Source: Polaromonas sp. (GTDB lineage Bacteria > Pseudomonadota > Gammaproteobacteria > Burkholderiales > Burkholderiaceae_C). From it: a stretch of DNA of 55,649 nucleotides. Position 1 is the stretch's first letter. Every line of letters begins with the position of its first letter. The stretch spans positions 1 through 55,649 of the forward strand of contig JAURWY010000002.1 of NCBI GenBank assembly GCA_030654695.1, read 5' to 3'. Both the position numbers and the translations under genes were made by a program. Below the pieces are notes generated by a model, which was not told the origin of the DNA, ran no database searches, and saw only the letters and a list, made by a program, of their open reading frames with translations. This document shows positions 36,615-42,210 of the stretch, piece by piece.

Positions 36615-37408
36615 GCACTGGCAAAATGAGCAACAGCAGCCAAGCCTTTCAAGGCAAAGTGGTCTTGATCACAGGTGCTAGTCGCGGCATTGGTGCGGCC
36701 ATTGCCAAGGCCTTTGCGCGCGAAGGCGCCATGGTCTTGGTCAACTACCTGCAAAACGCAGCCGCCGCTGACGAGGTGGTGCAAGCCTGCCAACAGTTGG
36801 GCGGCGACGCCATGGCCTTGCAGGCCGACGTGCGGGAGCCGCAAGCGGTCACCGCCATGGTCGCTCAGGCGCTGCTAGAGACCGGCCGCATTGACGTGGT
36901 GGTCAACAACGCCTTCAGCCCGTATGCGTTTGACCCCGAACATCGGCAGCGTTTTTGGGAGCTGCCATGGGACGCCTTTCAGACACAATTTGACGGCTCG
37001 GTGCAAGCCGCCTACAACGTTTGCCAAGCCGTGTTGCCGCACTTCAGGCAGCGCACGCAAGGCAGCATCATCAACATGGTCAGCGACTTGGTCGAACGCC
37101 CGACCGTGGCCTACAACGACTACGCCACAGCCAAGTCAGCCTTGGTCGGTTTCAGCCGACATTTGGCGACTGACTTGGGGCCGCTGGGTATTCGCGTGAA
37201 CTGTGTCGCGCCCGGTCTGGTGATGCCGACAGATTCAAGCCGACTGACGCGGGAAGCCGTCAAAGACGCGATCGTGGCGCAAACGCCGCTGGGCCGCATC
37301 GGCACACCTGAAGACATCACCGGGCCGGTGTTGTTCTTGGCCACCGACTGGAGCCGCTTCATGACCGGTCAGGTGCTGGTGGTCGACGGTGGCTTGGTGA
37401 TGAAGTGA
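36611..37408 (+). CDS. short-chain dehydrogenase/reductase, OarX-like, last gene of the riboswitch-1 operon
   Basis: A 265-residue SDR with TGASRGIG at residues 21-28, NNAF at 99-102, and the catalytic S158, Y171 and K175 (YATAK). It is complete and resembles 3-oxoacyl-ACP reductases. SDRs like this (called OarX in comparative work on thiamin regulons, as I recall) recur in THI-element operons. Following a LuxE/LuxC pair, it could reduce the aldehyde to an alcohol. The gene overlaps the minus-strand thiD by 40 bases at its 3' end. Start ATG 36611 overlaps the binding-protein stop; ATG 36626 is an alternative. Confidence 0.86.
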   Translation: MSTGKMSNSSQAFQGKVVLITGASRGIGAAIAKAFAREGAMVLVNYLQNAAAADEVVQACQQLGGDAMALQADVREPQAVTAMVAQALLETGRIDVVVNNAFSPYAFDPEHRQRFWELPWDAFQTQFDGSVQAAYNVCQAVLPHFRQRTQGSIINMVSDLVERPTVAYNDYATAKSALVGFSRHLATDLGPLGIRVNCVAPGLVMPTDSSRLTREAVKDAIVAQTPLGRIGTPEDITGPVLFLATDWSRFMTGQVLVVDGGLVMK

Positions 37409-38241
37409 AGCGGCACAGGCGCAAAACCATGGTTCAAGGGCCCGTGGCCTGAGCCGGTTTCAACCGCCGCACCGGCCGCGATCGCGCTCAAAATATAAAC
37501 CCGCGCCTGCTGTACAGCATCTCGCAGTGGCAGCCCCAGCGCCAGGTGCGCGGCAATGGCCGACGACAGCGTGCAGCCCGTGCCGTGCACGTTTTTGCTG
37601 GCAATGCGCTCAGAGCGCAGGTGCAGCCAAGGCTGGCCAGCTTCAGCCAACACATCCACCACGGCTTGCCCTTTCAAGTGGCCGCCCTTCAGCAACACGG
37701 CACGCGCGCCCATCGCCAGCAAGTCGCTGGCGGCTTGGTCTAACTCGTCAGCGTGTTCAATCGGCCGACCCAGCAGCAAAGCCGCCTCGTCCAGATTCGG
37801 CGTGATCACGCTCACCAACGGAAACAGTTCTTGCCGCAGCACCTGCACCGTCTCTTGCTCAATCAAACGGTCGCCACTGGTGGCGACCATCACCGGGTCG
37901 AGCACCACGTTTTCTAGCTGGTAATGGCGAATCGCCCACGCCACGACCTTGACGACGTCCGGAGAATGCAGCATGCCGATCTTCACGGCGTCGACACCGA
38001 TGTCTTCAATCACCGCCTGCAATTGGGCCTTCAAAAAAGCGGCTGGCACAGCGTGAATACCGCTCACGCCCAGCGTGTTTTGTGCTGTCAGGGCAGTGAT
38101 GGCGGTCATGCCGTAGCAGCCCAAAGCGCTGAAGGTTTTCAGGTCGGCCTGAATGCCGGCACCGCCGCCGCTGTCAGAACCAGCAATCGACAAGACCCGG
38201 GCATAACGGTGGTGAGGGATGGGGAAGGCGTAGGAGCTCAT
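37369..38241 (-). CDS. thiD: hydroxymethylpyrimidine / phosphomethylpyrimidine kinase
   Basis: A 290-residue ribokinase-fold protein. It opens with VLSIAGSDSGGGAGIQADLKT, the HMP-kinase signature (about residues 16-35), and ends with HGTGCTLSSAIAAHLALG, which carries the anion hole and catalytic Asp/Cys region of the family. ThiD phosphorylates HMP twice to HMP-PP for coupling by ThiE. ATG 38241 is preferred to TTG 38259. It is divergent from the thiO operon and convergent, with a 40-base overlap, with the SDR gene, so its 3' end is antisense to the riboswitch-1 operon. Confidence 0.93.
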   Translation of the reverse strand: MSSYAFPIPHHRYARVLSIAGSDSGGGAGIQADLKTFSALGCYGMTAITALTAQNTLGVSGIHAVPAAFLKAQLQAVIEDIGVDAVKIGMLHSPDVVKVVAWAIRHYQLENVVLDPVMVATSGDRLIEQETVQVLRQELFPLVSVITPNLDEAALLLGRPIEHADELDQAASDLLAMGARAVLLKGGHLKGQAVVDVLAEAGQPWLHLRSERIASKNVHGTGCTLSSAIAAHLALGLPLRDAVQQARVYILSAIAAGAAVETGSGHGPLNHGFAPVPLHFITKPPSTTST

Positions 38242-38290
38242 GCCAAAATTATCGGGCAAATCGCTTGCATCAATTAGGTCATGCGACTTG

Positions 38291-38299
38291 TGATTTAAT
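38291..38299 (+). promoter_or_regulatory. candidate extended -10 (TGATTTAAT) before TPP riboswitch 2
   Basis: TG-A-TTTAAT is an extended -10 pattern ending 14 bases before the aptamer's first stem. The -35 region is weak. The position is right for a transcript that begins just before the riboswitch. Confidence 0.4.
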
Positions 38300-38312
38300 T
38301 CTGGTTACGGAT

Positions 38313-38394
38313 GAAACAGGGGTGTCTGGCTTGACGGCTGGTCTGAGAAAAACCCTAAGACCCGATCCAGATCATGCTGGCGTGGGAAGTTTTC
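38313..38394 (+). ncRNA. TPP riboswitch (THI element) 2
   Basis: The aptamer blocks occur in order: GAAAC (P1), GGGGTG (38319-38324), GGCTG..CTGAGAAA, ACCCTAAGACCCGATCC, ATCATGCTGGCG, TGGGAAG and closing GTTTTC. Some positions differ from the commonest consensus (CCCGAT for CCTGAT), but spacing and core are right. Downstream, TCCACCTG (38432-38439) can pair with CAGATGGA (38448-38455) with one mismatch, covering the thiO start region. That would give translational control of thiOSGE. The switch is clear; the platform is inference. Confidence 0.92.
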
Positions 38395-38450
38395 AGACAG
38401 CGTCGTTTTTACTTAACGCACTCTTGTTTTGTCCACCTGCTTCACTTCAG

Positions 38451-39593
38451 ATGGATTCAATGACAACCGTTCCCCGCGCTTCTGGCGCTTCCAGTTCACA
38501 CATGCTTGTTCTAGGTGCTGGCCTCATGGGCCGGCTGCTGGCCGTGACGTTCGCGCAAGCCGGTCATCGGGTGACGCTGCATGAGGCAGGCGCCCCTGAC
38601 GCTACAGGCTCAGCCGCTCGCGCTGCGGCGGCCATGCTGGCGCCGCTGGCGGAATCTGCGGTGACTGAAAACGGCGTGGTGCGCATGGGCAGTCACGGCC
38701 TCAAGCGCTGGCCCGAACTCATCGCACAGCTGGCGCAACCGACCTTCTTTCAGCACAACGGCACCTTGATCGTCTGGCATCGCCAAGACGCTGCCGAGGC
38801 CTCGCGCTTTCAACGGCAGTTAGACACCACCGCCCGTGCCATGCCGGAGTTGCAACCCGCCCAAACACTCGACGCCGCAGCCATCAGTGCACTCGAACCC
38901 GCGCTCGGTCAGCGCTTTGCACAAGGTCTGTATTTGCCCGGCGAAGGCCAGCTAGACAACCGGCAACTGCTGGCGGCCTTGCTGCATCAGCTGGAGCAAC
39001 TCAAAGTCGAGCTGCACTGGAACAGCCCGCGCTCACCCGAAGAGTTTTCACCCGGTAAACCCGGTACAGCAGACCAGCCCGACTGGGTGTTTGACTGCCG
39101 CGGTCTGGGTGCCAAACCCGAGTGGCAAGGCTTGCGCGGCGTGCGCGGTGAAGTGGTGCGCGTGCATGCGCCCGAAGTCACGCTGCTGCGGCCGGTGCGT
39201 TTGGTGCACCCGCGCTACCCGCTTTACATTGCGCCCAAAGAAGACCATGTGTTTGTCATCGGCGCGACCGAGATTGAGTCTGAAGACATGTCGCCCGCCA
39301 GCGTGCGCTCCGCACTCGAACTGCTCAGCGCCGCGTACTCGGTGCACTCGGGCTTTGCCGAAGCGCGGCTGCTTGAAATTTCCACTCAGTGCAGGCCCAC
39401 CCTGATAGACAACCTGCCCGCGGTGCGCTTTACCGGGGAGCGCTCACTGCAAATCAATGGCTTGTACCGCCATGGTTTTTTGATTGCGCCGGCCATGCTC
39501 GACGTCGTGATGGAACTGCTGACCACCGGCGACAGCGCGCTGGCGCGCACTTTTGATTTGCGAGTTGACCACCTGACCCCAAAGCCCGTATGA
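38451..39593 (+). CDS. thiO: glycine oxidase ThiO
   Basis: A 380-residue FAD-dependent DAO-family oxidase with the dinucleotide motif VLGAGLMGRLLAV near residue 18 and a C-terminal RHGFLIAPAM. ThiO oxidises glycine to the imine used, with ThiS-thiocarboxylate, by ThiG to build the thiazole of thiamin; it takes the place of ThiH in aerobes. ATG 38451 or 38460 are both possible; the second has GATGGA in front. A longer frame would start within the riboswitch and is rejected. The stop overlaps the thiS start. Confidence 0.9.
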   Translation: MDSMTTVPRASGASSSHMLVLGAGLMGRLLAVTFAQAGHRVTLHEAGAPDATGSAARAAAAMLAPLAESAVTENGVVRMGSHGLKRWPELIAQLAQPTFFQHNGTLIVWHRQDAAEASRFQRQLDTTARAMPELQPAQTLDAAAISALEPALGQRFAQGLYLPGEGQLDNRQLLAALLHQLEQLKVELHWNSPRSPEEFSPGKPGTADQPDWVFDCRGLGAKPEWQGLRGVRGEVVRVHAPEVTLLRPVRLVHPRYPLYIAPKEDHVFVIGATEIESEDMSPASVRSALELLSAAYSVHSGFAEARLLEISTQCRPTLIDNLPAVRFTGERSLQINGLYRHGFLIAPAMLDVVMELLTTGDSALARTFDLRVDHLTPKPV

Positions 39594-39787
39594 AAATATT
39601 TCTCAACCGCATCCCGCTCGACATCGACGCTGCCGCCACCCTTGCCGATGCGCTGGCCTTGGCTGACGCTCGGCCGCCTTTTGCGACAGCGGTCAACCTC
39701 CAGTTCGTGCCCAAAACCCAATACGCTGCGACGCCCTTGCAAGACGGCGACCAGATTGAAATCATTGCCCCCGTCACCGGCGGTTAA
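39590..39787 (+). CDS. thiS: sulfur carrier protein ThiS
   Basis: A 65-residue ubiquitin-like protein ending in the required Gly-Gly (APVTGG). ThiF-type adenylation and sulfur transfer turn this end into a thiocarboxylate that donates sulfur to the thiazole. It begins on the thiO stop (ATGA) and precedes thiG by 27 bases. No thiF is in this window, so a ThiF/MoeB elsewhere must serve it. Confidence 0.92.
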   Translation: MKIFLNRIPLDIDAAATLADALALADARPPFATAVNLQFVPKTQYAATPLQDGDQIEIIAPVTGG

Positions 39788-39814
39788 ACCTTCGGCCAAT
39801 CTAGGAACCGATTC

Positions 39815-40633
39815 ATGAACGAAGCTTCACCTACAGCAGCCGCAGATTCGCTGGTCCTCTACGGCGAAACATTCCAGAGCCGCTTGCTGCTCGGCACCGC
39901 TCGCTACCCCTCGCCCAGCGTCATGGAAGCGGCTCTGCGCCGTGCCAAGCCAGCCATGGTCACGGCATCACTGCGCCGGCAGGGCGTGGTGTCGGCGGAC
40001 ACCCGCAACGGCTTTTGGGAACTGCTTAAAAAGCTCGGCATTCCGGTGCTGCCCAACACCGCCGGCTGCCACAGCATGCAAGAAGTCATCACCACCGCGC
40101 AGATGGCGCGCGAGGTTTTTTCAACCGACTGGATCAAACTCGAACTGATCGGCGACGACTACACGCTGCAGCCCGACACACTCAATTTAGTCGAGGTCGC
40201 CAGCCACCTGATCAAAGACGGTTTCAAAGTTTTGCCCTACTGCACCGAAGACTTGGTGCTGTGCCGCAAGTTGGTCGACGTCGGTTGCCAAGCCGTGATG
40301 CCCTGGGCCGCACCGATTGGCACCGGCAAAGGCCCCATCAACCCCTACGCTATGCGCCTGCTGCGTGAGCGGCTTGACGTGCCGATGATTGTTGACGCCG
40401 GTCTCGGACTGCCCTCTCACGCCTGCCAGGTGATGGAGTGGGGTTACGACGGCGTGCTGCTCAACACCGCCGTGGCACAAGCGCAAGACCCGCTGATGAT
40501 GGCCGGCGCTTTTGCCGATGCCGTGCAGGCCGGCCGAGGCGCACACCGCGGCGGCGTGATGGCCGAGCAAGAAGCCGCACAGCCCAGCACCCCCGTTTTG
40601 GGCACGCCGTTTTGGCACCACGCTGAGCACTGA
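39815..40633 (+). CDS. thiG: thiazole synthase ThiG
   Basis: A 272-residue TIM-barrel enzyme with the LLLGTARYPSPSVMEAAL opening, a central KLELIGDD segment carrying the lysine that forms imines with deoxyxylulose phosphate, and GTGKGPINPYAMRLL. It joins DXP, the ThiO imine and ThiS sulfur into thiazole phosphate carboxylate. A TAGGAA ribosome binding site precedes the ATG. Confidence 0.94.
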   Translation: MNEASPTAAADSLVLYGETFQSRLLLGTARYPSPSVMEAALRRAKPAMVTASLRRQGVVSADTRNGFWELLKKLGIPVLPNTAGCHSMQEVITTAQMAREVFSTDWIKLELIGDDYTLQPDTLNLVEVASHLIKDGFKVLPYCTEDLVLCRKLVDVGCQAVMPWAAPIGTGKGPINPYAMRLLRERLDVPMIVDAGLGLPSHACQVMEWGYDGVLLNTAVAQAQDPLMMAGAFADAVQAGRGAHRGGVMAEQEAAQPSTPVLGTPFWHHAEH

Positions 40634-40655
40634 TCCACCGCGCCAAGGAACCGCT

Positions 40656-41606
40656 ATGACATACATTCAGCAGAGCTTAGAGGCTATCGATCACGGCACC
40701 GCCGTGCAGACCATCGTCAGCACGCATCAACGTACTTTTGGTCTTGAAACAGCGTCAACTGCTGTCTACAGGCCCGCCCACAACGTCATCTTCGATGCCG
40801 TCAACGAAGCCTGCCTGCGCATGGGTTTCATCGAAAACGATGCGGCCTGCGTGGCCAAGGCCTGGCAGGCTCAAACCGAGCGCACCGGCCGCTTTGACGC
40901 TGGCCTTTGGCCTACCGAACCGAGCGATTTCGACATTCAGCCTTGGCCACGCAGCAACAGCTTTGCACCCTGCCCGCAACAACTCGGACTGTATGCCGTG
41001 TTGCCCGATGCAGCATGGGTCGCACGCATGGCTCAAGCCGGTGTGCCCACGGTGCAACTGCGCTTCAAGTCTGAAGACCCCGCCGCCATTGCGCGCGAAG
41101 TGCAAGCCGCCGTCAAAGCGGTGCAAGACACCAAAGCGCTGCTCTTCATCAACGACCACTGGCAAGCGGCGATTGACGCAGGTGCCTACGGCGTTCACCT
41201 TGGCCAAGAAGACCTGGACAGCGCCGACCTGAAAGTCATTCGCCAAACCGGGTTGCGCTTGGGACTCAGCACCCACGGCTATGCAGAAATGCTGCGCGCC
41301 GATGCGCACGCGCCCAGCTACATCGCCATGGGTGCGGTCTTCCCGACCACCCTCAAACGCATGCTCACAGCGCCCCAAGGCACCGGCCGACTGAGCGCCT
41401 ACGCCAGCGTGCTGCGCGACTACCCGCTGGTGGCCATTGGCGGCATTGACGCTGCGCGTTTGCCCGACGTCATGGCCAGCGGCGTTGGCTCAGCAGCCGT
41501 CGTCCGTGCGCTGGTGACAGCCGCCGATCCAGAAGCCGAAGCAAGTCGCCTCCAGTCTGAAATTTTGAAACTCAGCACTCAGAACAGCCAAAAAAGCACG
41601 CTATAA
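40656..41606 (+). CDS. thiE: thiamine-phosphate synthase with a long N-terminal extension
   Basis: The 316-residue protein is about 100 residues longer than ordinary ThiE. The TIM-barrel part begins near residue 110 (LGLYAVLPD) and holds QLRFK (about 134-138), FINDHW, GVHLGQEDL, STHGY, and AIGGIDAARLP, so the coupling of HMP-PP with thiazole phosphate should work. The first 105 residues resemble nothing I can name and include helices around residues 43-76. AAGGAA precedes ATG 40656. The stop codon lies within the -10 box of the tRNA-Asn gene. Confidence 0.9.
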   Translation: MTYIQQSLEAIDHGTAVQTIVSTHQRTFGLETASTAVYRPAHNVIFDAVNEACLRMGFIENDAACVAKAWQAQTERTGRFDAGLWPTEPSDFDIQPWPRSNSFAPCPQQLGLYAVLPDAAWVARMAQAGVPTVQLRFKSEDPAAIAREVQAAVKAVQDTKALLFINDHWQAAIDAGAYGVHLGQEDLDSADLKVIRQTGLRLGLSTHGYAEMLRADAHAPSYIAMGAVFPTTLKRMLTAPQGTGRLSAYASVLRDYPLVAIGGIDAARLPDVMASGVGSAAVVRALVTAADPEAEASRLQSEILKLSTQNSQKSTL

Positions 41607-41607
41607 T
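41602..41607 (+). promoter_or_regulatory. -10 box of tRNA-Asn, overlapping the thiE stop codon
   Basis: The perfect hexamer TATAAT sits 12 bases before the tRNA 5' end and contains the thiE TAA (41604-41606). The -35 region around 41579-41584 is not close to consensus. A tRNA promoter this close to the mature 5' end is normal. Confidence 0.6.
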
Positions 41608-41619
41608 CTGAGGCTTCAT

Positions 41620-41695
41620 TCCTCGATAGCTCAGTTGGTAGAGCGCCGGACTGTTAATCCGTAGGTCCCTGGTTCGAGCCCAGGTCGAGGAGCCA
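41620..41695 (+). tRNA. tRNA-Asn (anticodon GTT)
   Basis: A 76-base cloverleaf. The acceptor stem pairs TCCTCGA (41620-41626) with TCGAGGA (41685-41691), followed by an encoded GCCA. The D arm contains AGCTCAGTTGGTAGAGC, the anticodon loop CTGTTAA has GTT at 41653-41655, and the T arm has GGTTCGAGCC. It reads AAC/AAU codons. Confidence 0.97.
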
Positions 41696-41715
41696 GGACA
41701 AGCCGAACAGGCTCT

Positions 41716-41756
41716 AAGCCCCCTGCTATTTTTCAAGATAGCATGGGGCTTTTTTT
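41716..41756 (+). terminator. strong rho-independent terminator after tRNA-Asn
   Basis: AAGCCCC-C-TGCTAT (41716-41729) pairs with ATAGCA-T-GGGGCTT (41738-41751), a stem of about 13 pairs with one mismatch, followed by a run of T. It should stop the tRNA transcript and any read-through from thiE. Confidence 0.92.
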
Positions 41757-41790
41757 ATGCCCCAACACAAAGAAAGTGAGAAAGATAAGC

Positions 41791-42048
41791 ATGAACGATA
41801 AAAACGCCCAGCGGGTTCATCTCGAAACGTTTGAAGATTTCGACAACGGCCTGTCGGACCTGATTGACCTCTGGTCTAGCGCTGACAAGAAGGTCACTGC
41901 AAAAATCAAAGAAAACGCTCTCGCCAATTACAAAGAAGACTTAGAGGAAGCCACCCTCCAGTGGGTCGACAACAAAGCCAAGTCCAAAAAATACGCGGCT
42001 ATCGCTGAAGAGCTGGCTGAGTTTGAAGACGCACTGAAGCAAGGCTAA
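41791..42048 (+). CDS. small charged protein of unknown function
   Basis: An 85-residue soluble, probably all-helical protein rich in Asp, Glu and Lys, with a heptad-like stretch in its second half (KIKENALANYKEDLEEATL region). No signal peptide or membrane segment is visible. ATG 41791 follows the purine-rich GAAAGTGAGAAAGATAAG. A longer frame would begin inside the terminator and is rejected. I do not recognise a family. It stands alone between the tRNA terminator and the convergent TPS locus. Confidence 0.55.
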   Translation: MNDKNAQRVHLETFEDFDNGLSDLIDLWSSADKKVTAKIKENALANYKEDLEEATLQWVDNKAKSKKYAAIAEELAEFEDALKQG

Positions 42049-42170
42049 TGGCCTAGCAGCGGCCACTTTTCGACCTTAGCCGCACCGATGATTGACCCTG
42101 CGGCGACAATCAACGACAGCAGGACGCCCCAAAAAACGGACCGATGAATTGAGTTAAGTTTTCGCTTCAT
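42045..42170 (-). CDS. possible small membrane peptide after the TpsA gene
   Basis: A 41-residue frame: basic start MKRKLNSIHR, one hydrophobic helix (about residues 11-32), and a short charged tail. ATG 42170 follows GAGAAAA, a weak ribosome binding site. It lies 40 bases downstream of the adhesin gene on the same strand and overlaps the stop of the opposite gene by four bases. Single-helix peptides like this arise by chance easily; a longer frame to 42236 would overlap the adhesin gene. Low confidence. Confidence 0.3.
   Translation of the reverse strand: MKRKLNSIHRSVFWGVLLSLIVAAGSIIGAAKVEKWPLLGH
42049..42070 (+). terminator. weak terminator candidate after the small charged protein gene
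   Basis: TGGCC (42049-42053) and GGCCA (42061-42065) form a 5-bp stem followed by CTTTT, starting right at the stop codon. It is short and only a candidate. Confidence 0.35.
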
Positions 42171-42210
42171 AATTTTCTCTGCTGCCGTCATTGACGCTGC
42201 ATACTTAGTG

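Noticed and set aside
41620..41695. tRNA-Asn as an integration site for a genomic island to the right
   Set aside because: I found no integrase gene and no direct repeat of the tRNA 3' end in the following sequence.
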